Part shown: in pieces, positions 17,695 through 25,422 of the stretch
Layout of the letters: each line of letters opens with the position of its first letter
How positions within the stretch are numbered: the first letter of the stretch is position 1
Assembly: GCA_002316235.1 (NCBI GenBank)
Contig: DCDD01000203.1
Coordinates: 1-25,422 of the forward strand
Source: Bacteroidales bacterium UBA1064
Lineage (GTDB): Bacteria > Bacteroidota > Bacteroidia > Bacteroidales > Tenuifilaceae
Length of the DNA: 25,422 bases
Reading direction: 5' to 3'
Program-made: the position numbers and the translations under genes
The notes under the pieces: model-generated
Seen by the model: the letters and a program-made list of their open reading frames with translations, nothing else
Database searches by the model: none
What the model was told of the DNA's origin: nothing

Positions 17695-18867
17695 ATGGAC
17701 GAGCTGCTGTCATTTTTAACACCCACAGCCATTAAGGGGGTTAACTTTAGCTCCCAAAACAGCCGTATGCTCCAGCAACAAGTAGTCCCGCTTAACAAAA
17801 CTAACTACAAGCACCTAAAAAAAAATGATATAGTTGTAATCGGCGTAAATGAAAGCCGAAACTCCCCAAATCCATCTATCAAAAACTCCCCTGAAACCAT
17901 TAGAAAGTACCTTTATGGGCTTTCGACCATAAAGCTAGCCGGTAAAATATATGATGCAGGCGATCTGGTGGAAACCAGCACCCCCTTAAAAACCTATGAG
18001 GCCTTAAATCGAGTTGTAGAAATTCTATTCCAGACCGGAGCAGTAACAGTGGTATTGGGCGGAACCCAGGAGTTAACTTACTGCCTTTACGAAGGCGTAA
18101 AGTCTAACAAATCGCTGGTAACAATTTCCATTATCGATTGTCTTATTGATGCCGACGAAGACTTGTCTGATTTTCATTCACGTAACTATGTCAACAGGCT
18201 GCTGGGCGAAAAGCTGCGCTCGCTTTTCGAATTAAGCATTGTTGGTTACCAGGGCTACTATGTTGGCGGAGATATGGTTAACCTGTTTCAGAAAAACAAT
18301 CACGAACTTTTACGGCTTGGCTATGTCAGGAGTAGCTATCGCGAGGTTGAGCCAACCCTTCGAAATGCCGACATTGTAAGCTTCGACATGGAAGCCATAA
18401 GGGCCTGCGACTCTCCTGCCAACACCATTCCCTCTCCTAATGGGCTCTACGCTGAGGAAGCTTGTCAACTTGCCCATTATGCAGGTGTTGGAGAACGAGC
18501 TAGCCTTTTCGGAATTTTCAACTACAATCCTGATACGGACAACACAGAACAGTCGGCCTTACTTGCAGCCCAGCTAGCATGGCACTTCATTGAGGGTTAT
18601 TCAAAAAGGAAAAACGTTCCCAAAACCCTAAATACACCTGACTACCTGAAGTTTATCGTAGGAACTGGCACATCAGGAGTTGACATGGTTTTCTACTGCG
18701 ACGAAGCGCTCGATCGCTGGTGGATGGAGATTCCTATTTCCCCTGAAATGGGCATTCCCACCAATAGAATTATTATCCCATGCTCCCATAGCGATTACAC
18801 CCTGGCAAGCCGACAGGAGCTGCCCGACCGGTGGCTCCGAATATTTCAGAAAATACAGCAGCTCTAG
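17695..18867 (+). CDS. Arginase/formiminoglutamase-fold protein with degenerate metal site
   Basis: The first 300 residues or so show the ureohydrolase (arginase, agmatinase, formimidoylglutamase) layout: VVIGVNE near 48, VTVVLGGTQELTY at 117-129, a strand then DCLID at 148-152, and DIVSFDMEAIRACDSP at 226-241. In active enzymes these read GGDH, DAHxD and DxDxxDP. Here the first His is Gln125, the second is Leu150, and the last metal Asp is Glu233; Asp148, Asp152 and Asp231 remain. A binuclear manganese site of the normal kind is therefore unlikely, and the protein is probably not a working ureohydrolase. A tail of about 80 residues (from about 307) contains DRWWMEIP and PTNRIIIPCSHSDY and is not part of a standard arginase. 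There is no signal peptide, so it is cytoplasmic. It sits 36 bp after topA and upstream of the T9SS genes. I recall this gene next to topA and gldK in other Bacteroidota, but that is memory. Function unknown. Confidence 0.75.
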   Translation: MDELLSFLTPTAIKGVNFSSQNSRMLQQQVVPLNKTNYKHLKKNDIVVIGVNESRNSPNPSIKNSPETIRKYLYGLSTIKLAGKIYDAGDLVETSTPLKTYEALNRVVEILFQTGAVTVVLGGTQELTYCLYEGVKSNKSLVTISIIDCLIDADEDLSDFHSRNYVNRLLGEKLRSLFELSIVGYQGYYVGGDMVNLFQKNNHELLRLGYVRSSYREVEPTLRNADIVSFDMEAIRACDSPANTIPSPNGLYAEEACQLAHYAGVGERASLFGIFNYNPDTDNTEQSALLAAQLAWHFIEGYSKRKNVPKTLNTPDYLKFIVGTGTSGVDMVFYCDEALDRWWMEIPISPEMGIPTNRIIIPCSHSDYTLASRQELPDRWLRIFQKIQQL

Positions 18868-18888
18868 TGCAGCTCATCTTTTGCTTTA

Positions 18889-18931
18889 GGGTTAAGCTGT
18901 AGCTGCTATTGTTAAACTTGACCCTACTTTT
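18889..18931 (+). terminator. Likely terminator between the arginase-like gene and porP
   Basis: GGGTTAAG (18889-18896) pairs with CTTGACCC (18917-18924) over 8 bp with one G-U pair, around a 20-base loop. It is followed by TACTTTT and then another T-rich stretch. It lies 22 bp after the stop codon and would separate the topA transcript from the T9SS operon. The long loop lowers confidence. Confidence 0.45.
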
Positions 18932-19018
18932 CTATATTTTTGAATTATACGGTAACCCTTTTGGTCAAAAATCTGTATAACATTCTGCCTTCGGTTAAAA
19001 TTTTATCATATTTGTTGA

Positions 19019-19026
19019 TAAATTTG
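19019..19026 (+). promoter_or_regulatory. Candidate -7 element for the porP-gldKLMN operon
   Basis: TAAATTTG matches the Bacteroidota -7 consensus exactly and lies 80 bases before the porP ATG, downstream of the likely terminator. No TTG is seen 19-21 bases upstream, so the match is partial. Confidence 0.38.
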
Positions 19027-19106
19027 TATGCCTCTAATTTTTTTGCTTACTTTACTATCTAATTGAAAAGAACGTTGAATATTTTTTATGCTTTTTATAT
19101 ATAGCT

Positions 19107-20051
19107 ATGCATAGCTCATCCCGAAAATTTCTGTTATTCCAGCTGTTTCTCCCTTTTGCGGGCATTCTAATGGCTCAGCAGGATCCACAATTTAGCCAAA
19201 TTCTGTATAATCCAATGAGCATCAACCCCGGATATGCTGGCAGCCAGGAAATGATAGGAATAGGGGCATTTAACAAGCTTCAATGGACTGGTTTTGGCGA
19301 TGGGGCTCCTGTTAGCACTACTGTTAGCATTAATGCCCCCATCGCACCATTTGGTTTTAAAAGCGGTTTGGGGTTGAGCATACTAAACGACCAGTACGGA
19401 TTTAACAGCGACCTGGGCATCAGCTTAGCCTATGCCGCACGGTTCAAACCAAAACTCATAAACGGTAGCCTTGGAATTGGAGTAAGCGGAGGTTTCGTAA
19501 ACAACACCATTGATCCAAAGTGGAACTATCCGGTTGCAGGAAACGACCAGGCAATTCCCCAACAGAAAGAAAGTTCTGTGAACCTTGACCTTGGGCTAGG
19601 CCTTTTCTACACCACCGACTATATGTTCTTCGGCGTTTCGGCAACCCATATTAACCGGGCTAAAATCAACAAAAGCCCCATACCTGCACGCTATACCCCT
19701 CAGTACTACATTTCCGGAGGTTACATCGTTATGTTCCCATCTAAAACCTGGCAATTTGAACCCTCAGTACTGATAGTAACCGACATTAAATCGTCAAGAT
19801 TATCCCTAAATTCAATTGTTCGGTACAATAAAAAGTTTTGGGGCGGCGTTTCATACCGTATAAATGAGGCAGTTACCGGAATGATTGGATTTGAACTCTT
19901 CAACGGATTCCGAATAGGTTATGCCTACGACTTCAGCCTTAGCCGGATAAGTAAGTATAATGACGGATCGCACGAGTTCATGCTGGGTTACAGTTTTCAG
20001 CTTAAGAAGGAGAAACCGCCCCAGCAGTATAAAAGTATAAGATTTTTATAA
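19107..20051 (+). CDS. porP: T9SS outer-membrane protein, PorP/SprF family
   Basis: PorP/SprF proteins are outer-membrane beta-barrels that associate with the type IX secretion machinery and link it to peptidoglycan or the cell surface. The 314-residue protein has a signal peptide (about 1-23, ending LMAQ) followed by the family hallmark QDPQFSQILYNPMSINPGYAGS. Glycine-rich amphipathic strands run through the rest (for example IGIGAFNKLQWTGF, LGLGLFYTTDYMFFGVSATH, GFRIGYAYDFSLS). It is the first gene of the porP-gldK-gldL-gldM-gldN run, the same order as porPKLMN in Porphyromonas gingivalis. The start ATG follows an AT-rich leader; an ATG 19 bases earlier is out of frame. Confidence 0.93.
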   Translation: MHSSSRKFLLFQLFLPFAGILMAQQDPQFSQILYNPMSINPGYAGSQEMIGIGAFNKLQWTGFGDGAPVSTTVSINAPIAPFGFKSGLGLSILNDQYGFNSDLGISLAYAARFKPKLINGSLGIGVSGGFVNNTIDPKWNYPVAGNDQAIPQQKESSVNLDLGLGLFYTTDYMFFGVSATHINRAKINKSPIPARYTPQYYISGGYIVMFPSKTWQFEPSVLIVTDIKSSRLSLNSIVRYNKKFWGGVSYRINEAVTGMIGFELFNGFRIGYAYDFSLSRISKYNDGSHEFMLGYSFQLKKEKPPQQYKSIRFL

Positions 20052-20107
20052 TTTTTTTTTTCATGAGTTTAAAAAATTTGCGTTATTTGCTAAATAAATA
20101 TGGCAGT

Positions 20108-21436
20108 ATGAAAAAACTCCTTCCTATAGGCATTGCAGTAATTCTGCTTTCCAGCTGTTCTCCAGGAGGAAATGGCGAGTTAACGGGAGTACCCGGTCGT
20201 AGAGGTTTCTCTGAACCAACCCCCTATGGCATGGTATTTATCCCAATGGGATCGTTTACAATTGGTAGTAACGACCAGGATGTTGCGTGGGCCATCAATT
20301 CACCCACTAAAACCGTGTCGGTTGATGCATTTTGGATGGACCAAACCGAAATAACCAACAACCAGTACCGCCAGTTTGTGTACTATGTTCGCGACTCCAT
20401 AGCCAGGCGTATGCTGGCAGAGGTTAACGATGAATTTGTCATCACCGAGGATGAATTTGGCAACCCCATAGATCCTCCTGTTCTAAACTGGGAAGTACCA
20501 ATTGACCCCAACGACGAGGAGCAAATGGAAGTGCTTAATAACATGTACTACTCTAAAGAGGATGCCTTTTACGGAAGAAAGGAAATCGATACCCGCAAGC
20601 TCTTTTACGAGTACTACTGGATTGACATGAAGCAGGCCGGTCAGAAAAACAACCGGTATAACTTTGAAACATTAAGCTACGATAAAGGAGAGGTGGTCAA
20701 CAGCCTGGGAGAGAAGGTTAAGGTGGATAACCGCCAAAGTTTCATCATGCGCGACATGGTTAATGTTTACCCCGACACGCTATGCTGGATTTCCGATTTT
20801 TCTTACGCTTTCAACGAACCTTATGCAAACAGCTACTTTTGGCATCCGGCATTCGACAACTATCCTGTTGTAGGCGTAACCTGGAAGCAGGCTACAGCTT
20901 TCTGCATATGGCGAACCCAACTTCTTAACAAGTACCTTGCCCCTGAAGGAATTACCATTCAGGATTACAGGCTCCCCAGCGAAGCAGAATGGGAGTATGC
21001 CGCACGCGGTGATCTTGATCATAGCATGTATCCTTGGGGTGGCCCCTACACCCGTAACATAGAGGGCTGCTTTATTGCAAACTTTAAACCCCTCAGAGGA
21101 AACTACATTGATGACGGCGGATTAATTCCCATCGCAGCTGGTAGCTATGAACCTAATGACTACGGACTATACGACATGGCCGGCAACGTTGCCGAATGGA
21201 CAGCAAACGCTTTCGACGAAAGCACCTATTCCTTCATGCACGATATGAATCCCGACTATAAGTACAATGCTAAACCTAACGATTTGCCTGCCATGAAGCG
21301 TAAGGTAATTAGGGGCGGCTCCTGGAAGGATATCAGCTTCTTTCTTCAGGTTGGCTCCAGAGCATTTGAGTACCAGGATTCTGCAAAATCGTATATTGGA
21401 TTTCGTTGCGTTAGGTCATACCTTGGTGCTAAGTAA
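20108..21436 (+). CDS. gldK: T9SS ring lipoprotein GldK (PorK)
   Basis: GldK/PorK is an outer-membrane lipoprotein that forms a large periplasmic ring with GldN/PorN in the type IX secretion system. I take the ATG at 20108 because it gives a short lipoprotein signal, MKKLLPIGIAVILLSSC, with the lipobox Cys at residue 17; an in-frame ATG at 20063 would add 15 residues. The rest is a formylglycine-generating-enzyme-like (SUMF1) domain: FIPMGSFTIGS, WMDQTEITNNQYRQF, YPVVGVTWKQATAFC, YRLPSEAEWEYAARG, DMAGNVAEWTANAF and RGGSWKD...SRAFE...GFRCVRS. An insertion of about 100 residues separates the first and second blocks. The two catalytic cysteines of FGE after RGGSW are absent, so the domain is structural, as known for GldK. 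The coding length is 442 residues. gldL follows after 40 bp. Confidence 0.95.
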   Translation: MKKLLPIGIAVILLSSCSPGGNGELTGVPGRRGFSEPTPYGMVFIPMGSFTIGSNDQDVAWAINSPTKTVSVDAFWMDQTEITNNQYRQFVYYVRDSIARRMLAEVNDEFVITEDEFGNPIDPPVLNWEVPIDPNDEEQMEVLNNMYYSKEDAFYGRKEIDTRKLFYEYYWIDMKQAGQKNNRYNFETLSYDKGEVVNSLGEKVKVDNRQSFIMRDMVNVYPDTLCWISDFSYAFNEPYANSYFWHPAFDNYPVVGVTWKQATAFCIWRTQLLNKYLAPEGITIQDYRLPSEAEWEYAARGDLDHSMYPWGGPYTRNIEGCFIANFKPLRGNYIDDGGLIPIAAGSYEPNDYGLYDMAGNVAEWTANAFDESTYSFMHDMNPDYKYNAKPNDLPAMKRKVIRGGSWKDISFFLQVGSRAFEYQDSAKSYIGFRCVRSYLGAK

Positions 21437-21476
21437 CCTGAACATGTAGGTTTTTAAAATCATAAATTCCTTTAGC

Positions 21477-22763
21477 ATGAAAATTAACATTGAAGAACTC
21501 GTTACCTCCCGGAAGTGGAAAACCTTCATGAAATACCTCTACGGTTGGGGTGCATCGGTGGTTATCCTTGGAGCTCTCTTTAAAATACTGCACCTCCCGG
21601 GCGCAGGTACTATGCTTATGGCAGGGATGTGCACCGAATCAATTATATTCTTTTTCTCCGCATTTGAACCACTGCCCGATGAGTTTGACTGGACACTGGT
21701 TTTCCCTGAGCTAACAGGTATGACAGAGGAGGACGAAATAAACGGCTACAAGAGTTCCAGACGCCAGGGCATTGGTGCCGAGGAGATACATGAAATCGTT
21801 ACCGGTATTCTTGCCTCCATGCCTGCAGGAAGTGTTCCGGCAGCTCAGGCTATTGCCCCCGAGAAAGTTGAAACTACTCCCCCGCACCAGGCAGCTGCCA
21901 CCGCAGCCCCGCAGATCTCGGTGCAACATGCTGGAGCAGGAGCTGGCGGTGCCCTCATCTTTACCGAGAAGTTTAACCAAATGCTCGAGAATGCTGAGAT
22001 TAGCCCAGCCCTATTCGATAAGGTAAGCCAAGGACTTAATAAGCTAAGCCAGGCATCAAGTAGCATTGCAGATATTACCACAACTGCCGTTCATGTTAAG
22101 GAGTTTACCGATAACATAGCAAAAGCTTCTGAATCAGTTAAAACATTCCACGAGAACTACTCACAGAATAGCCAGGTTCTCAACGAATCCATGAATCACC
22201 TTTCGGACAGCATTCAGAAAACCGCCGGCGAAATGTCCGAATCGGGCAAGAACTTTATGGATGGAGTTGCCGGTTCGGTTCAGAATTTGGAGAATGAGCT
22301 TACTGCTGCAGGTCAAAAAGTAGGGGGAAGGATTGTGGAGTCATGCGAGACCGTTGCCGGCAAACTCAACATGGCTGCAGAGGGGCTGGCCAACGCCTAC
22401 CAGCAAACAGCCGAAGGGGTTGCGATAACTTACCAGCAGCTGGCCGAGGCAATGAAGAATAACGGTTCAACCATAACCAAGGGTAGCACTACCTACAACC
22501 AGCAGCTGGAGCAGCTAAATAAGAATATGGCGGCTCTTAACACGGTTCATGAGATGCACCTTCAGGAAACAACTCAACGGCTTAAGGAAGCCGAAAAGCT
22601 GTACCAGGGGGTGGATGGAATGATAAAGAAGTTGAATGTTACCGTTGATGAATCCGAAAAGTTCAAATCAGCACTGGAAACACTTAACAGCAATATCACG
22701 TCTCTAAATAATGTTTATGGCAACATGCTGGCGGCTATCAACTCGATTTCCACCAGTAAGTAA
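21477..22763 (+). CDS. gldL: T9SS inner-membrane motor protein GldL (PorL), extended form
   Basis: GldL forms, with GldM, the proton-driven rotary motor of the type IX secretion system. The conserved N-terminus is clear: KTFMKYLYGWGASVVILGALFKILHLPGA (residues 16-43 in pieces) is the first membrane helix, and MCTESIIFFFSAFEP (about 51-65) is the second. Glu54 in helix two and Glu64 just after it have the spacing of the functional glutamates of Flavobacterium GldL (49 and 59). The cytoplasmic part is long: an Ala/Pro/Gly-rich linker (about 118-165), then a coiled coil to residue 428. At 428 residues it is about twice the usual Flavobacterium length and over 100 longer than P. gingivalis PorL (from memory). 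The tail shows LNKNMAALNTV and LNSNITSLNNV, typical end motifs of the PorL type. gldM follows after 33 bp. Confidence 0.93.
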   Translation: MKINIEELVTSRKWKTFMKYLYGWGASVVILGALFKILHLPGAGTMLMAGMCTESIIFFFSAFEPLPDEFDWTLVFPELTGMTEEDEINGYKSSRRQGIGAEEIHEIVTGILASMPAGSVPAAQAIAPEKVETTPPHQAAATAAPQISVQHAGAGAGGALIFTEKFNQMLENAEISPALFDKVSQGLNKLSQASSSIADITTTAVHVKEFTDNIAKASESVKTFHENYSQNSQVLNESMNHLSDSIQKTAGEMSESGKNFMDGVAGSVQNLENELTAAGQKVGGRIVESCETVAGKLNMAAEGLANAYQQTAEGVAITYQQLAEAMKNNGSTITKGSTTYNQQLEQLNKNMAALNTVHEMHLQETTQRLKEAEKLYQGVDGMIKKLNVTVDESEKFKSALETLNSNITSLNNVYGNMLAAINSISTSK

Positions 22764-22796
22764 ATCAACTGCATCTTAAGACTCACCTAACGGTCT

Positions 22797-24434
22797 ATGG
22801 CACACGGAAAAGAAACTCCCAGGCAAAAAATGATCGGCATGATGTACCTTGTGCTGACCGCTATGCTTGCGCTGAATGTCTCAACTGATGTTCTGGAGGC
22901 TTTTGTACTGGTTGACAACGGGTTATCGCGCACCACCGAAAACTACAGGCTCAAGAACGATAAACTCTACTCCGAGTTTGATAAGGCCATGCTGGTTAAC
23001 CCCGTAAAAGTCGGCCCTTGGAAAAGCAAAGCGGATGAGATAAAAGAAATGGCCAGGGAGATATACGACTACGTTCAGGATCTCAAAATTGAGGTGGTTA
23101 AAACATCCGAAGGAGATGATACACCTGCAATTAACGGTAGAGAGGTCATAAGCGAGTTGATAGAGGATAAAGCCAACCTGGATATAGGAGGGCAGATCCT
23201 AATCGGCATGGAGGGCAACGGCAAGGCTTTTGAGCTGAAGCGTAAAATAATTAAGTTTCGTGAAAAAGCCATTTCCCTACTCGACCCCGTTCGTGGTGAA
23301 GAAATGATAAAATCCATCAATAGCATTCTAAACACTGACGATCCCCCCGTAAGGGAAGATGGAACTCACAACTCATGGGAAAGTTCTCGTTTTGAGCATA
23401 TACCTCTGATTTCCGTAATTCCCCAGCTTACCAAGGTTCAGGTTGATATACTAAACACCGAGGCCGAAGTGGTAAACTACCTGCTGCAGCAAATTGGTGC
23501 ATCGGATTTTAAGTTTAACGTGCTTTCGGCAACGGTGATTCCAAACTCCAACGTGGTATTTCAGGGTAGCGATTTTAAGGCAGAGGTTTTCCTCGCCGCA
23601 TCCGATACTACCCAAAAACCAAAAATATACCTTTGCCGTTACGACTCCACTCAAAACCCTGTAACTAAGGAGTGGGACTACAACCCAATTGGGCCGCAGG
23701 AGGAAATCCCAGTATCCCAAAACGGTAGGGGATTGTATTCCCGAAGGGCTGGAGCACTCGGACAAACAAGCTGGTCGGGGCTTATTGAAATGAAGGCTCC
23801 CGATGGTTCAATTGTCAGGAAACCTTTCAAGCATACCTACTCCGTTCTTCAGCCCAACGTAGTTATTGCCCCAACCAAAATGAACGTTCTTTACCTGGGT
23901 GTTGACAACCCTGTGGATATCTCAATACCTGGAGTACCACCCGATAAGGTTACCGCTTCAATAAGCAAGGGGTCCATTAAGCCTGAAGGTAAGGGAAGCT
24001 ACATCGTACAACCCGGAGCAGGCGCCTCAACATGTGAAATTACCGTTTACGCCAATCTTGAAGGGGGAAGACAGAGTATGGGAACCAAAACATTCCGCAT
24101 TAAAAAGGTTCCACCACCTCTCCCCAGAATAATTGGTATTACCGGAAAATATGCCGAGAAAAACCAGCTGGCTGCATCGTTGGGCATAGCTGCCGAAATG
24201 CCCCAGGATTTCGACTTCGACCTTAAGTATAAGATTGTTAGCTTCAGGCTTTCGGCAACAGTTGGTGGGTTCCTTCAGGAGAAAGAGTCAAACAGTTCAA
24301 GGTTTACCGATGAGCAGAAAAAAATTGTAAGCAACCTGCGGAGCGGAAGCCAGCTAGCCATTACCGACATAAAAGCGGTTGGACCGAGCGGTGATGTTAT
24401 TGACCTGAACGATATGGTGTTAAAAATAAGGTAG
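22797..24434 (+). CDS. gldM: T9SS motor/periplasmic protein GldM (PorM)
   Basis: GldM has one inner-membrane helix that sits inside the GldL ring and a long periplasmic dimer reaching up to the GldK/GldN ring, passing motor rotation to the outer membrane. The 545-residue protein is near the family length. The N-terminus MAHGKETPRQKMIGMMYLV and the helix LVLTAMLALNVSTDVLEAF (about 18-36) are diagnostic. The periplasmic part begins with helical domain D1 (about 40-220), followed by beta-rich domains D2-D4: FKFNVLSATVIPNSNVVFQGSDF near 240, PNVVIAPTKMNVLYLGVDNPVDISIPGV near 350, and PPLPRIIGITGKYAEKNQL near 440. The C-terminus ends in the conserved IDLNDMVLKIR. It lies between gldL and gldN in the usual order. 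Confidence 0.95.
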   Translation: MAHGKETPRQKMIGMMYLVLTAMLALNVSTDVLEAFVLVDNGLSRTTENYRLKNDKLYSEFDKAMLVNPVKVGPWKSKADEIKEMAREIYDYVQDLKIEVVKTSEGDDTPAINGREVISELIEDKANLDIGGQILIGMEGNGKAFELKRKIIKFREKAISLLDPVRGEEMIKSINSILNTDDPPVREDGTHNSWESSRFEHIPLISVIPQLTKVQVDILNTEAEVVNYLLQQIGASDFKFNVLSATVIPNSNVVFQGSDFKAEVFLAASDTTQKPKIYLCRYDSTQNPVTKEWDYNPIGPQEEIPVSQNGRGLYSRRAGALGQTSWSGLIEMKAPDGSIVRKPFKHTYSVLQPNVVIAPTKMNVLYLGVDNPVDISIPGVPPDKVTASISKGSIKPEGKGSYIVQPGAGASTCEITVYANLEGGRQSMGTKTFRIKKVPPPLPRIIGITGKYAEKNQLAASLGIAAEMPQDFDFDLKYKIVSFRLSATVGGFLQEKESNSSRFTDEQKKIVSNLRSGSQLAITDIKAVGPSGDVIDLNDMVLKIR

Positions 24435-24444
24435 TTTCAGCTAT

Positions 24445-24472
24445 TCCATTTTGCAATGGATAATGCGCATTA
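24445..24472. repeat. Two adjacent palindromes between gldM and gldN
   Basis: TCCATT-TTGC-AATGGA (24445-24460) is a perfect 6-bp hairpin with a tetraloop, and TAATGCGCATTA (24461-24472) is a perfect 12-base palindrome directly after it. They occupy the longest internal gap of the T9SS operon. They could form RNA hairpins that tune gldN expression, be a remnant of a small dispersed repeat, or be chance. Confidence 0.45.
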
Positions 24473-24526
24473 AACATTTTTCATTTACCAGCATGGTTGA
24501 AAATAAATACTAATAAAATTACAGGG

Positions 24527-25408
24527 ATGAAAAGGATAGTTGTGTTATTTGGTGGATTTTTTCTCATACTGGGAACGCTCCATGCCCCAGCCCAGGACCG
24601 CAAGGAAAGCCTGGTAAACGATGGTTTTTATACCCGGGAAACTATCCAGCAGCGAAAACCCATACCCTACCAGTATGTTCGTGAATCAGATGTTCTTTGG
24701 TCAAAGCGTATTTGGCGGATGGTTGACCTGCGCCAAAAAATGAACTACCCCCTTTACTTCCCCACCACTCCAATGCAGGACAGGGAAAGCCTCGTTCAAC
24801 GCTTGGTAAGGGCAATTAAGTACAACGAAATTACCGCCTACGATCCGGTTGACGATGAGTTTACTACCCGGATGTCCTACGAGCAGGTTATCAAAAACCT
24901 TGGCGCCGAGGATAGGGTTGAAAAACAGATTGACGAAAACGGCAACGAGGTGGATGTTACCATAAAGGGGGAAATCAAGTGGAGCAGCATTAAGGAGCTG
25001 CTGATAAAAGAAGACTGGTTTTTTGACAAGCAAACATCAACCCTGCAGGTTCGTATAGTTGGAATATGCCCAATTATGCATGATATGCGAATTTTACAAA
25101 CAGGCGAGGAGGATCAGGAAGAAACCGGCGAAATAACCAAAAAGCAAACTTTCTGGGTTTACTTCCCCGAAGCTCGCACCATACTGGCTAATACTGATTT
25201 TTTCAATTCTTTTAATGATGCCCAGCGGATTTCGTTTGATGACCTCTTTTTTAAACGCCAGTTCGATTCCTACATCATAAGGGAATCCAACGTGTTTGAC
25301 AACCGGTTGATTTCCGATTACACCTTTGGCGGTGTGCAGACCATGCAGGAATCGGAAAAAATTAAAACCGACCTATTCAACATGGAGCATGATTTATGGG
25401 AGTACTAG
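24527..25408 (+). CDS. gldN: T9SS ring protein GldN (PorN)
   Basis: GldN/PorN is a periplasmic protein that forms a ring with the lipoprotein GldK and contacts GldM, so it couples the motor to the secretion channel. I start at the ATG at 24527, which gives a normal signal peptide (MKRIVVLFGGFFLILGTLHAPAQ, in two parts: basic start, then hydrophobic core to about residue 23). The in-frame TTG at 24497 would put 10 polar residues ahead of it. The mature protein shows family signatures SDVLWSKRIWRMVDLRQKMN, NYPLYFPTTP, WSSIKELLIKEDWFFDKQ, VRIVGICPIMHD and FWVYFPEAR. The coding length is 293 residues and is complete, with the stop 14 bases before the window edge. What follows gldN is not visible. 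Confidence 0.94.
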   Translation: MKRIVVLFGGFFLILGTLHAPAQDRKESLVNDGFYTRETIQQRKPIPYQYVRESDVLWSKRIWRMVDLRQKMNYPLYFPTTPMQDRESLVQRLVRAIKYNEITAYDPVDDEFTTRMSYEQVIKNLGAEDRVEKQIDENGNEVDVTIKGEIKWSSIKELLIKEDWFFDKQTSTLQVRIVGICPIMHDMRILQTGEEDQEETGEITKKQTFWVYFPEARTILANTDFFNSFNDAQRISFDDLFFKRQFDSYIIRESNVFDNRLISDYTFGGVQTMQESEKIKTDLFNMEHDLWEY

Positions 25409-25422
25409 CATACTTCTGTTCT

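Noticed and set aside
20063..20107. Upstream in-frame start for gldK
   Set aside because: It would put 15 residues before a well-formed lipoprotein signal; the ATG at 20108 fits better, although the longer form cannot be excluded.
24497..24526. TTG start for gldN
   Set aside because: It needs a rare start codon and adds polar residues in front of the signal peptide; ATG at 24527 is preferred.
1..25422. CRISPR array, prophage, transposon or toxin-antitoxin pair
   Set aside because: I see no regularly spaced repeats, transposase or integrase motifs, or terminal inverted repeats anywhere in the window.

Overview
The window comes from a bacterium of the phylum Bacteroidota, most likely the class Bacteroidia (Bacteroidales or Marinilabiliales-like). 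The main evidence is the gene run porP-gldK-gldL-gldM-gldN, the core of the type IX secretion system (T9SS), which occurs only in this phylum. Supporting evidence is a TopA without zinc fingers, a FISUMP-domain surface protein, an lpxK-pnp pair, and promoter-like sites of the Bacteroidota type (TTG, about 19 bases, TAnnTTTG). I cannot name a genus. Most genes are ordinary chromosomal genes. I see no insertion sequence, prophage, integrase, CRISPR array, tRNA or rRNA.

Layout. Positions 1-674 (minus) hold the N-terminal part of a NupG-type nucleoside permease that runs off the left edge. Then come lpxK (lipid A 4'-kinase) and a purine nucleoside phosphorylase that overlap by 38 bp (plus strand), followed by a strong hairpin terminator and shikimate kinase (minus). 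At 4054-6381 is a large membrane sensor with Cache, HAMP, GAF, coiled-coil and PAS regions but no visible output domain. From 11233 down to 6589 on the minus strand run typA, yceD (DUF177), rpmF, plsX and fabH; the last four form the classic ribosome/phospholipid/fatty-acid initiation cluster. At 11701-13248 is a secreted FISUMP protein with two 44-residue repeats, closed by a textbook intrinsic terminator. Next are a type II NADH dehydrogenase, topA, an arginase-fold protein with a degraded metal site, and the T9SS cluster up to the right edge.

How the genes fit together. PorP, GldK, GldL, GldM and GldN form a T9SS core module: GldL and GldM are the inner-membrane proton-driven motor, GldK and GldN form the periplasmic ring under the outer membrane, and PorP is an outer-membrane protein linked to it. 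The arginase-like gene lies directly downstream of topA and just upstream of porP, separated from porP by a likely terminator. The permease and the phosphorylase could act together in nucleoside salvage, although they are not in one operon.

I did not find a clearly new multi-gene system. The items most worth a second look are the metal-site-degenerate arginase homologue, a possible three-way-junction RNA in the ndh leader, a group of hairpins between nupG and lpxK, the unusually long GldL, the sensor without an output domain and with a possible out-of-frame tail, and the repeats in the FISUMP protein.
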